In this document: positions 1 through 10,900 of the stretch, piece after piece
Position numbering within the stretch: position 1 is the stretch's first letter
How the letters are laid out: each line of letters starts with the position of its first letter
Assembly (NCBI GenBank): GCA_033002965.1
Contig: JAURVB010008945.1
Location: 84,086-148,085 of the forward strand
Source: Piper betle
Lineage: Eukaryota; Streptophyta; Magnoliopsida; Piperales; Piperaceae
Direction: 5' to 3'
DNA: 64,000 bases
The notes under the pieces: generated by a model
Told to the model about the DNA's origin: nothing
Database searches by the model: none
The model's input: the letters and a program-made list of their open reading frames with translations, nothing else
Translations under genes and position numbers: made by a program

Positions 1-285
1 CTGACAAATCGGTCTTTTCTAAATTGTACAAGGGTTTTTAATTTGAATGTTCTTTACTTAATTTTGATCAATATATTTAGGATATAGTTCCACTTTGATG
101 TGTGGAATACCAATACGTTTACAAGGGCAAATATTAGCAATTTGCATGTTTGAAGTCAATGTTTCTTTTTAATATTTCTGTATGCCTTAAATTAGGTTGA
201 CCGACATTCCATAGAATAAAGATTTATGCCGTGCGGAAAATATAACTTGTTTGTTCACTATTCCATTCTGTGATTCACTGGTTAG

Positions 286-500
286 GTGGATATGAAAGAA
301 GCAGTGGATATGAAAGAAGTGGTGGCCGATATGAAAGACACGGCGGCTATGAAAGGAACGGTGGTTATGACAGGAATGGTGGTTATGACAGGAATGGTGG
401 TTATGAAAGGAACGACAGTTATGAAAGGAACGACGGTTACGAAAGGAACAGTGGGTATGAAAGAAATGGCGGGTATGACAGAAACGGGGGATATGAAAGA
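286..500 (+). repeat. in-frame coding minisatellite
   Basis: Imperfect tandem copies of a unit of about 21 bp (GGN-GGN/AGN-TAT-GAA/GAC-AG(A/G)-AAC and variants) encode the YER/YDR repeats. Every unit length is a multiple of three, so changes in copy number keep the reading frame. Confidence 0.65.
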
Positions 501-596
501 GGCCGAGGTGGCCGGGGCATTGGCCGAGGCAGAGGAAGGGTGAGTAGTGGACGCGGGAGAGGTGGTGGAGCTGGAAACAATGCCAGTAATGCATAA
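286..596 (+). CDS. RGG/YER-repeat protein, C-terminal exon (partial)
   Basis: Last coding exon of a gene that begins before the window. The acceptor is the AG at 284-285; two bases complete a split Gly codon, and the TAA stop is at 594-596. The encoded tail of about 103 residues consists of roughly eleven repeats of a 7-residue unit of the type GGYERNG or GGYDRNG, then an Arg-Gly-rich end with RGRGG and GRGRGR. Such tails are known from RNA-binding proteins (RGG boxes), where they mediate RNA contact, nuclear transport or condensate formation. No RRM, KH or helicase domain is visible because the upstream exons are missing, so the family is not identified. The acidic and basic residues paired with Tyr in each repeat are a notable feature. 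The 3' UTR probably runs to about 830. Confidence 0.6.
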
Positions 597-1999
597 GATG
601 TCATGTATGCTTCAGGGTGGAATAAACTTGAGGAGGCAGACGGTTTACTAGGATCTAGGAAAAATTATCATTTTTTTGGTTCTTTCGCATGTTTGGCTAG
701 ACCAGAGCAAGATGTGATTTTTATTTACTTAAAACTGAGTAGAAGTTGTGCTATAATATTTTTTTGTTTGCCTACATTATGTGTTTTCTCCATGACCTGA
801 TCCTTGTGTATGGAATCTTTATGTTTGTATTCTTTTTGCACATACATCATCTTTCTGTTATAATCTCTGGAAAGCATATACAGCAGTTTTCTAGGGTTCA
901 CCGGAGATTGCTGGTTCTCATATAGAATAAGGCAGTTTAATGTGTTTAGTGAAAGCTGAATTCCTCGAAGAGGTTGAATTAGTCTCATGGCCTATGTTAG
1001 CTATATTTTCCTGGGGTTACATTGAGGATTTTCCTCGTGTTAGGGGCTTGGAAATTTGAGTCTTCCAAGGTGGTGGGCATTGTTAAATGGTTGATTCGAC
1101 GTTCTTCTTCCATCGTCCAAGGATATTGGGGTTGGGAATTTTATACTAAAGATCGTTGTGATTATAAATATCTAACTAAAAAGGATAAAATTTATCTGTA
1201 TTTTATGTATATATTTTTCTTCGTTTCTCTATTAATAACATCACTCAACCATAAACATCCCATGGTACTTAAATATGTCAGTTATTAATCAATGACATAA
1301 TCTCATTTTAAACATTTTTTTCCAGAGCATGACTGAAGAATTATTCGTAATTAAGTAAAAAATATTATTGATTACTCGATCTATAAGCCTATAAGGCAAT
1401 AAACAAATATTAGCTTAGCATTGAATAGAATATCTCTACAAAATAATTTTTCCACCAGCCCCATTATATTATTATTAATATTACTTTGAGGGACATTATT
1501 ATGTTTTTTTTGAAACCATTATTATGTTTTTTTGAAACCCCACCAGCCGTTTCTCTTCTATAGAGACTCTAGAGCAATTTTGTTTTTGTTTTTAAAAAAA
1601 AACAAAAAGAAAAAGAAAAATATAACAAATCATGGATTAGTGGAGAAACTTTGGTGGGGTAGTACATAATTCTGACCTAGAAAGGCAACCAATTATTAAT
1701 CATATATATAATAATAATAATAATAATATAATATTATCATCATTTGTCAACCACAGTTGGCAAAAAGGGCCAAACTCAAAAGAACCTAGACGCTATCTCG
1801 TCCAGCTACGCTAAAATTGTAGAACATGGCTCACAGTTTGCAAACTTTGTTCACACTCTCCTCAAACTAAGACTCGGTCTGGATTAGATCTTACAAGTTC
1901 GTCCTGCATCCAATTCAACTCAATTTTGGGGAGTCATACCCCCAGATTTTGATCTAATATTATCAACAGATCAAGAGCTTGCAGAGAAGATCAAAGAAA
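597..1999. other. 3' UTR, intergenic DNA and presumed SDI promoter
   Basis: The first part is the 3' UTR of the RGG gene. The remainder is AT-rich and includes an AAT microsatellite near 1700-1735 and an A/G-rich tract near 1590-1620. The last 200 bases before 2000 are the probable promoter and leader of the SDI-like gene. Short open frames here show no recognisable protein. Confidence 0.5.
1782..1793 (+). promoter_or_regulatory. UPE-box-like half-site upstream of the SDI gene
   Basis: GAACCTAGACGC fits, base for base, the 3' half of the UPE-box consensus as I remember it (GAAYCTRGACRC). That box is described in promoters of sulfur-starvation genes such as LSU and SDI and is bound by EIL3/SLIM1. 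The 5' half of the consensus is not conserved here. The site lies about 210 bp upstream of the SDI start codon. The position supports function; the consensus is from memory. Confidence 0.4.
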
Positions 2000-4900
2000 A
2001 TGTCTCCCAGGAAGGTACTTGGCAACAGTGGTACTCAGCCTTTTCATGTTGTTCACAAGGTTCCTTCTGGTGATGGCCCCTATGGCCGAGCTAAGCATGC
2101 CCAGGTCTGTTAATTATCTAATCCTTGTTAAAATTCATATATATATATATATATATATATAGCAGAGAGAGAGAGAGAGAGAGAGAGTGCCTGCTTAATT
2201 TCTTGATTTTGGTTTTTTTGTCAGATAACTTTTGTTTTTTCATAGCTTATTTGAATTTATCTTCCTATAATTATGTAGTTCAGATCAGCTGTGTGGGTCA
2301 GTTTTTTTTTTCTTTTGTGATTCCCACTAGATGTAGAAAAAATTCCTTATAATAACTGTAGAAAAGTTTGTGTTGAATTGCGTTTGTCATTTCTCTTTCT
2401 TTTTTTCGCATGATATATAAAAACCATTTTTCCATTATTAAATTATCTATATGCAGCCTTCTTGATTAATTAAACAGGTTTAGACAAATATTACAACTCT
2501 TGATTTGTTGCTTTGAAACTTATGAATCTCTTTTAGTCTTTTCTAACGTCTTACGAACTATGTACATACATGTAGTTGGCTATGGTATTTTTACTATGAA
2601 ACAATAGACAACAAAACAGATTTTAGTTCTCACTTTTTATGTAGCTATTAATTGGAGTCTTTGATCACTACAAGATCCAAAACCATTATTTCTTTATGAC
2701 CCAAAATGATTCTCAATTGTAAAGATATACACTTGCAGATCAGTTTAAGAACTACTATACCTAATTTATGCTTATTGATCCTAAAGTATGTAGCTGCTCA
2801 GTAGAAAGTTGAAATATTTAACATGAATATTGCTTCGAGTACTGTAAATATTTGCTTAGAAGTTCTCCAATGTATGTATATGAGTAGACGATAAAATATA
2901 ATTGGTGTGGCATGGGCAGCTGGTAGACAAGGACCCAGAAGCTGCAATAGTGTGGTTTTGGAAAGCAATAAACGCCGGCGACAGACGTAGACAGCGCTCT
3001 CAAGGACATGGCGGTGGTGATGAAGCAACTAGACCGATCGGAGGAGGCCATTGAAGCCATCAAGTCCTTTCGTGATCGTTGCACCGGCAAGGCCCAAGAA
3101 TCCCTTGACAACCTCCTCATCGACTTGTACAAAGTATTATATATATTATATTGATGCACTAGCTAGCAATGATGATCATATATCATAGTATATGTAGAGA
3201 TCAATATATATAGCTATGTATATTTATTATTTATATATATACACTTATATATATATATCTATATATATATATAGATATATTAACAAATATATGTGGTGCA
3301 GAAATGTGGGATGATGGCGGAACAGATTGAGCTGCTAAAGGAAAAGCTTCGAATGATCAACCGAGGAGAGGTGTTCAATGGCAGGGCCACTAAGACAGCT
3401 CGCTCCCACGGCAGGAAATGCCAAGTCTCCATTAGGGAAGAGACTTCGAGAATACTGGTATTTTTCATATATATAAAATAATTTACTCGGCCAAGTTTTA
3501 TTTTTATGTATTATCGGTCTCAAATTCAATAGTAGAAATATCGGTGTTTAAAAAAAAGGACATCTTACCATTAAATTTTGCTTTTATTTCAAGTTGAGAT
3601 TTTATGTCCCAACCCGGGATGTTTTATGATAGAGTTTTTTAACCAAAAAAGAGAGAATATTTGTTAATATTACTAGGTAGTTTTTAAATTAGGCCTAGTT
3701 AGAAAAAGGGGAAATTTTCAATAACAGTAAAACTGCCCTCTAGATTAAAAAAATTAATTTGACCTAATTCTAAACTAATTTTAAATTTAAAAATGAAAAA
3801 AAATATAGCTAACTGTCGGCCACTGGTGGGCATAGGGCAATTTGGTTTGGCTGCCCCTACCCAAAGATGGCTAGTTTGAGGGCAGTCAAATCCTCAGCCA
3901 AATCCAACCCTCGGCCTAAAGGCGGCCGATGTGGCCTCCCCATGACTCCTCGGCGGCCAAAACTGGCTACCCAGGGCAGGGCCAAGGCCAACCCAATTAC
4001 GCCGGCGACCAAATCTGTCTGCCCAGGGCGAGGGTGGCCAGGCCGCCTCAAGTTCACCGGCAACCAGGCCGTCCCTTGCTAGTCCACCTTTTTTAAAAAA
4101 ATATATATTAAATCTAACCTTCATTTAGGCGAGAGTATTTTAGACAAATTGTAGTTTTTTTCCATTTTTTGTAATTAAGCATGATTTTCCAATCATCCGG
4201 TGATATCAAAAAATATTCTCCCTTTTTTAATAAAAACTCTTTAGGATATGATAAAAGTTTTTAAAAAATCCAAGATAAAATCATATCATGTTAAATTAAA
4301 TGTTATTATCAACTAGCTAGTTGGGCAAGGCGCAAAGGTGTTGCCCTCAAATAGATTTTCAAACACATTTTTTTTACAAATTATATACTGTAATTTTAAA
4401 TAAGGTATTTTTTATCAGGTGGTCTCACCTGGTTGTCAGTGTGATTTCTATTTTCTAAAAAAATGGATAAACTATCTTCTTTCCTTAGATTTCTCGGGAA
4501 AAGTCTTTTGTTTTATATATAGAATATTTTCAATATGGAAACTCTCTGAAAGTTCATTCTTTTGCGCAAGGGTTGTTACAATGAGAAACACTGATGGCTG
4601 ATATAAGAGATGCTAGCTAGTACAGCGAAAGAACCATACAAATATCTTACACAACAATTAGTGTTTTTCAAGAACAAGAACTAATAAAAATGACAATATT
4701 ATATATATATATATGTAGGGGAACTTGGGGTGGGCATACATGCAGCTATCAAATTATCATGCAGCAGAAGCAGTCTATCGTAAAGCTCAAATGATGAGTC
4801 CCGACTGCAACAAAGGATACAATCTTGCACTCTGCCTCATGAAGCAGGAGAGAGTTGATGAAGCCAGGGCCATTCTCATAGAGCTTCTTCAAGCTCAACA

Positions 4901-5153
4901 AATGACCCAAAACCTTGTTTCTCTTGAGGAGGACAAATTCAAGAACCGAGTTGCGGAGTTACTTGGTGAGATTGAGTCTTCTTCCTCCCAACAAAACCAA
5001 TGCTTAAGTCCACAATCTGAGGCATCCACGGAGATTGTAAAGGATATTGCACAGAGATTGGAGATGGCATTGAAAGAGTGGACTCCATTCCAACCTAGCG
5101 GGTTGCCTGTCCTTGAGGACGTCTCTTCTTTTCGAGATCAGATTGCATGCTGA
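2000..5153 (+). CDS. SDI: SULFUR DEFICIENCY-INDUCED / MS5-like TPR protein, with frameshift
   Basis: Exons 2000-2104, 2920-3133, 3302-3457 and 4719-5153 have proper GT-AG borders and encode about 302 residues if one base is ignored, the usual length for SDI1/SDI2. Recognisable blocks are HVVHKVPSGDGPY in exon 1, EAAIVWFWKAINAGDR then MAVVMKQLDRSEEAIEAI in exon 2, KCGMMAEQIELLKEKLRMI in exon 3 and GNLGWAYMQLSNYHAAEAVY in exon 4. These are TPR helices of the SDI/POLLENLESS3 family. SDI proteins are sulfur-starvation-induced and repress glucosinolate synthesis in Arabidopsis; some relatives act in meiosis. An extra C at about 2986, after the GDR codons, shifts the frame and gives a TGA near 3052. 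Everything after that base is conserved in the other frame. Either the assembly is wrong at one base or the gene is newly broken. The start is the first ATG of the conserved N-terminus. Confidence 0.85.
2137..2187. repeat. (TA)n followed by (GA)n microsatellite, SDI intron 1
   Basis: About 12 TA units directly followed by about 12 GA units, starting 33 bp inside intron 1 (2105-2919). Confidence 0.9.
3180..3292. repeat. TA-rich tract, SDI intron 2
   Basis: Nearly pure TA/ATAT sequence fills most of the short intron 3134-3301, right up to the acceptor of exon 3. Confidence 0.75.
3623..4254. mobile_element. MITE-like TIR element with GC-rich interior, in SDI intron 3
   Basis: The left end (about 3623-3673) and the reverse complement of the right end (about 4199-4254) share an imperfect inverted repeat of about 50 bp with the core AAAAAAGRGAGAATATT and a following TRATATYAC. 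Between them lies a GC-rich block (about 3820-4085) rich in GGCC/GCCGG, unlike the surrounding AT-rich intron. No transposase is visible, so the element would be non-autonomous. No target-site duplication was clear. The short open frames in the GC block look fortuitous. Confidence 0.45.
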
Positions 5154-6950
5154 TTGCAAGGTTTTGTGATGCATGGCATGTTGGGAATGTCTTCATACTC
5201 ATGTTATTTATCATGTAGATACTAGTGAACATAAAAAAACCTTCGAAAGAGTGGACGTATACGTTTTTTTTAAATTTTATTATTAAAAAGGAGTCAAAAA
5301 TCGAGTTTTGATTAAAAGTAAGGCATTCAACAGATCAAAATACAATAACAAAAAAAATTATTATAATAGCATATCTCTATCATATCTTTGAAAGTTCTAT
5401 CTTTAAAACTAGAGATAAATTTTAATTTTAAAGGTAAAAAAATAGTGATTTTTAATTAAAATATATTTCATAATGAGTTCTGATTTCAGATTAAACCTAG
5501 GGTTTAACAATTCGAGACTTGGACTCAACTTAGAAAGTCATGAAATGAAGTCCAATCAGAGTCGATTTTAAACTAACTCGAAGTTATTTATAATATTCGT
5601 TAATTAAGGTAAATAAGAAACTTATATAAAATTAACATATGTTAATCTTTTAACACTTGAAGTTGACAAAAAAATTATTATAACTATTTTCAATATTAAT
5701 TTAGCTAAACTAATAGAAAGTTAAATTGTTTAAATAACCTTTATTACTTGCCTTGGAGAGTTAATCACAGTATCTTTTATCAAAGAGTTATCCATAGAGT
5801 ATAACTGAGAAACCACAAAGTGAAATTAGTTTTAGAGTAAAAAGAGTTTTAAAATTATGACTAAAATTAAAATAAACATTAATTGAAGTTATATATCAAA
5901 AGTAAGTTATCAAGTAAGTTATGAATTGTTTAACCGACATTAAAATGGTTTTCAAAACAACTAAAGATTAAACTTTAGAGTTTTACAAGACTTATAAATC
6001 ACACTCATTTAGCTTGATGTAATTTGACTAAACAAATTTGATTTACAATTTGCCTTTAACTCAAATATGGAAATTAATATATAGGAAACATAGGACTAGT
6101 GCTTGCCGGCTTCAAAGCTCGATATATTTCGGGAAGAAAATTTGTAATATATCGAAACTAAAAAAAAATAAGAGTGTAAAATATAATACATAATTAAATT
6201 ATACTATACACAAATATAATATATTTTAACTCTTTTTTTGTAAAAACTTAATTTGCACCATAAATAAAATATAAGTAAATACAAATTAAGCTAAATCAAG
6301 TTTGACTAAACAATCTAGAATGACTGCCTGCTTTGAACAAAAATACTTGACTCGAATTGAAAGACAAATAGAAGATAACAAGGCAAAATTTGCTTGACTC
6401 GGTTGGACATACACGCCTTACCAATAAATAGAACTAGGTTAAAAATTTGAAAAAAAAATAATGAAAGTGAATATGACAGGTTGATCTAGTCTTTTTAAGA
6501 AAAAAGAACTAAAAATTGCTCAAACAATTAAAATACAACATGATTAAAAAATTTTGTATTAATAAAAGATAAATTAAAACTCGTTATTCAACCAATCAAA
6601 ATACAGCTGAACAAAAAAACTCAAATTATCATAATTTGAATCAGGCTATAAGTATATTATTTACCAATGTTATGAAATAATATTACTTATCAGTCATGAT
6701 TCAAAAATTCTAACTTAATTAATTATATAAAGACATAGGCGGTGAACTTGAGTGTCGAATGTTTTATAATTTATCTCCACTCTTTTGACAAAAATTTATC
6801 TTTCAAATGAGAGTCTATTTTTAAAATATCAAATTATTATAATTTATTTCAATATTAAGTGAAAATTATGTGTAAAATTAAAATTAATTGTTAAATATAA
6901 CCATAATAAAATCCGTTGATTTAAAACCATTTTATTTTTAACAACCGATT
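5154..6950. other. AT-rich intergenic region
   Basis: Follows the SDI stop codon (3' UTR to roughly 5250). Very AT-rich, with no open frame or RNA gene I can support. Diffuse sequence such as CTCGANTT-type words recurs, but no ends of a mobile element could be defined. Confidence 0.5.
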
Positions 6951-7019
6951 TTGGCGGGACACCCACACTAATCGGTCACACGGACAATCGGTCAATCCAC
7001 CACCCTCTCCTTCTTCCTC

Positions 7020-7055
<36 letters not shown>

Positions 7056-7963
7056 AGAGGTACTATCGAATCTACTCTCGGGTCTTCCTATCCTGGCCGT
7101 TGCCCCTCTCACATCACCACCAGATCCTGGCTCCTCTCCACTCACCTGCATCCCGACGTCAATTATCCGGGTAAAGTCCTCGCCTTGCCTTGGAACAGCA
7201 CTAAAATTTCTCCCATTCCTGATTTTTTTGCTCGAAAAATTCGAATTGCCGGCGTGAAGTCGTCTTCTTTTACCGTCATAATAACCTGTGTTCCTGATTT
7301 TTGGGTTTCTTGTTGGGAATTGATTTGTCCGATTTTGCAGCGGAGGGATCGTATGGAAGAGTAAGGGGGAGAAGACGACGCAAAGTAGAGGTGCTGGTCC
7401 GTTTTGGTCGCCTTTTTGTTTTATTTTATTAATTTGCATTTGCTAATTGAGTGGTTAGATTTGGGTTGTGAAAAATGTATATGTTGATGATTTTGAAGAT
7501 ATTTAAGAAACTTAGTTTGATACTTAGCTGATTTTGGCATTGTCATCAGCCAGTGGATTGTTAAACCACTGTTTTTCAATCACTTTATTTGCATTGTAGC
7601 ACAGCAAATAGCTCTTTTATGATTAGCTCGTGCTTAACTTCAACATTGTCATTTCCTCTTGCAAATTATTAATTTCAAGTTTAGAAGGATTTGGTTTGCT
7701 ACATAAATGTACTTCATAGGGAGATGCGTTTTTTTTTCATTAACAGTTAGATTATTATTATGAGTTATTAGGAGTTGTTTAATGTCTTTTGCCATTGATG
7801 GAATAATTAGACTGCATTTCTCTAATTGATTATCATGTTCGCTTATGCAAGATATGATTAATACATTCATTTCAATGTGGAGAACATATCTTGCCATTTT
7901 AACTGAAAATGGGATAGTTTTCCTTTTTTTACAATTCTCTAGAACAACAAACAGAAACTTAAA
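6950..7963 (+). promoter_or_regulatory. probable AUG7 promoter, 5' UTR exon and leader intron
   Basis: A GC-rich island with CT-rich leader-like sequence at 6960-7400 is followed by T-rich, intron-like DNA up to the coding start at 7964. This fits a gene with a non-coding first exon. The exact transcription start and leader splice sites cannot be fixed from sequence alone. Confidence 0.4.
7020..7052. repeat. (CGC)n trinucleotide repeat in presumed AUG7 leader
   Basis: About 11 perfect CGC/CCG units at the start of a GC-rich island (6950-7400) upstream of the augmin gene. The island is the probable promoter and non-coding first exon. Confidence 0.8.
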
Positions 7964-10900
7964 ATGGCGTCCAAGCAAATGGAGGAAATCCAAAATAAGT
8001 TAGCTCGGTTGAATTATCCAAGAGCAAATGCCAATGCTCAGTCACTTCTCTTTGCTGGCATGGAGAGATACAGCCTTCTCGAATGGCTGTTTTTCAGGTG
8101 ACTTAACTTACAGGTCTCTTCTTCTATTGCATTTCTTAAAGATAAATGTAATTGTTGCTGCTAAACCTTTTTTTTTTGTCTTTTTCTAATGAATATTGCT
8201 ATCTTCTTCAATGCACATTATAGGCTCCTAGGCGATAAATCCCCTTTACACAGCCGAGTTTGCAAAGTGATGGAACTGTTAGAGATGAGGAGACAGCTCG
8301 CATACAATGTATTGAACTTCTAATTAATGTATTTTTACTGCATTCATTGAAAAATATATGAAACTGTGAAAACCTAAATTTTTTTTATGCCTTTTTTCCT
8401 CTTGGGACATTTATTCTTTATGCATGGATCAGTTAAGGTTGAATATGTAGTTTGATCATCAATGATATTTAATTTAGAATTTTTTGTTCGTCCCTATTTA
8501 GAGTTTGTCGAGAGTAATGCTCAAATTTTATATTCTTAGCAAGAAAAGTAAGAAATTTGTTAATGACCGGAGTTGGTGATAACAAGTGAATTAATTTTTC
8601 AAGTGCGTCGTTATATTCTAGCTATATTGAATGATGTATCACTTTTGTGATTTATATGCAGATTTGGCTGAAATAGCAAATTTTTTGGGCATCACACCTT
8701 CAATTGACACTGAAGTCATCCAGGTGTCTTGCATGATCCTTGACACATATGAGAAAGTTGAAGTTTGAAATATTTAGAACGTTGTCAAGTTTACAGCTTA
8801 AACACAAAACCTTCTGATAGTGTTAATGCTACTGATTTCAGGGACGTGGTAGTTATGAAGACCGAGCGGAAATGCTTCGCCTTGTTTTGGAACTGGTGGA
8901 GGCCAGTTGCTACGCTGATAACCCAGAGTGGAGGTTTGTGTCGTTTTGTGTTTGCTTTCATCAATAATTTGTTGGGCCTAATTCTTTACAATCACCTTCG
9001 GATTATGTGTATTTGTGAAAGTAAATATTTCCTTATTCATCACCTTTGGATATGATTATCCTCATTGTTGGATATGAGTAATTTTGAAAGTAAATATTCC
9101 CTTCTAGTTCCCACCTTACGAAAAGAGGTCGGGGACATGGAAAACTTTTGATGACAAGATGCTCCAACTCTCCAACCCTCCTCCTTTATCAAGGATTGGA
9201 ATTGGCAACGCACCAAATTATGATCTTTGTGTTGAATTGAATGGTTGCAGCTGCTGTTTTTTGTTATTTTTTAAATATGCTTTTTTTATTGATTTCATTC
9301 ATTCTAGTTGCATGGCAGTATTGATGAACAGGTGGCAAAAGATATACAACTGTTAGATTCCATTGCTGAAAAACAAGCTGTTATATTTTCTGAAGAGTGC
9401 AAGCTCTTCCCAGCTGATGTGCAGATTCAGTCAATGTATCCTCCGTAAGTAATTCTTGCTCAACCTTTAGAAGCTGGAAACTCATAAGCTCCTGGAGCAT
9501 GCTTAACTATTGCTTTAATTGCACTGCTAGGTCATGAAGAGGCTGAAATTAGTGAACATTTAGTTCGTGATGCACCAGAAATAGTTCAGATTTAGATATA
9601 TGTATGGTAAAAACCTGTGAACTTTTGCTGATTAGGGCTGCAAATAGGCTCAAACCTGGCTATCTGTAGGTTAAAATATGTATACGATTTGACTGCATAT
9701 TCTAGCATAAATGCAACTTGGTTAGTTTTATGTCCAAATCGAAAGTTAATCCGACAGTGCCATTCCTCAATGTAGGAAAGTTAATACTTTGAACTCAACT
9801 CTGGCTTAACAGTCTTGGGTTTGGATGTAGTGCACAACTGGGGCATATTGGCAACCCTGTTCAGAAGCTATTTCAGTTGGTGTTCTTATTCATCCACGTA
9901 GAAAACTCTTGTGCAGGCCTAAAATTGCTGATCTGGAATTAAAGCTTGCAGAGCATTTGAAGAAACTATTAAGCTTGAGGCAAATGGTTGAAGATTTATC
10001 ATCCAAGGTTCATCTTAGACAGTGTTGTCTTTTCCAAATTTTTTTCTTTACGATTATCCTGCTACAAGCATCCCTGGCTACGAGTTTTCTGACATCCATT
10101 TTCAGTTGTTTCCACCAAATGGAAATTACCTTCATTATTTCATCAATCTTTTAGTATCCATGTTTATATCAAATGACAGTAGCATATTGTTTTACCAGTT
10201 TAATTGGCTTACCATGTGATAGTTCAGGGTGAAGATTTTGAACATATTTTTTATTCATTCAACACCTTCTTACTTCTACCCTTTCTTCAACAACTTCTTT
10301 CAATCAACAACTTCAATTTTTTCGGCTGCATGGCCATCGATGCCATTGATCAACTTGCTGTGATTTTCTTCTTAAAAATCCTCACTCGTGGAATTTGTGA
10401 GTGCCTGTCTGCTTTTTGAATGCCTACGTTACTAAGGTGATACTTAAATATATTTTATTTTGATGGCTGGATGTGTGGAAGATGCTGTTATCCTTTCTTT
10501 ATGACTTGACAAGTTGCTTCTTAAGTTCATAGTTTAGCTTTCTATCGTGTATTAGCATGCTTACAATCCTGATGAAGATCATGAGGAGGCACAATTGAAA
10601 CTTCGGTCCCAGTTAGAAGCTTTTCTGGAAACTGCAAAATCCTTTGATTTTATATATAATAAGGTAGTGCTCTACAAATCTGTCTTATGTTATCTATTTT
10701 ATTCTTTTCGACTTAATACTTTATTTTAGTTGTGTATGGCCTTTGAAATTTATCGTTTTAATTTTTCATTTCAATGCATATTCATCTATAAATGTCCAAT
10801 CAAGTTGAGATTTGCATCTAGATTTTTAATGGAGAATATTTTGATGGTTAGTGTCTCAGTTATGATGAATTTGGCTTGTTGTCAAAGATGAGGAATTACT

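Noticed and set aside
187..594. Minus-strand open frame rich in His, Phe and Cys opposite the RGG exon
   Set aside because: It is the reverse complement of the coding minisatellite, without splice or promoter context.
3857..4124. Overlapping open frames on both strands in the GC-rich block of SDI intron 3
   Set aside because: Low complexity, open in several frames at once, no family match. Part of a presumed TIR element.
6921..7439. 172-residue minus-strand frame over the AUG7 leader
   Set aside because: Includes a poly-Arg run made by the CGC repeat. Lies opposite the leader, with no conserved domain.
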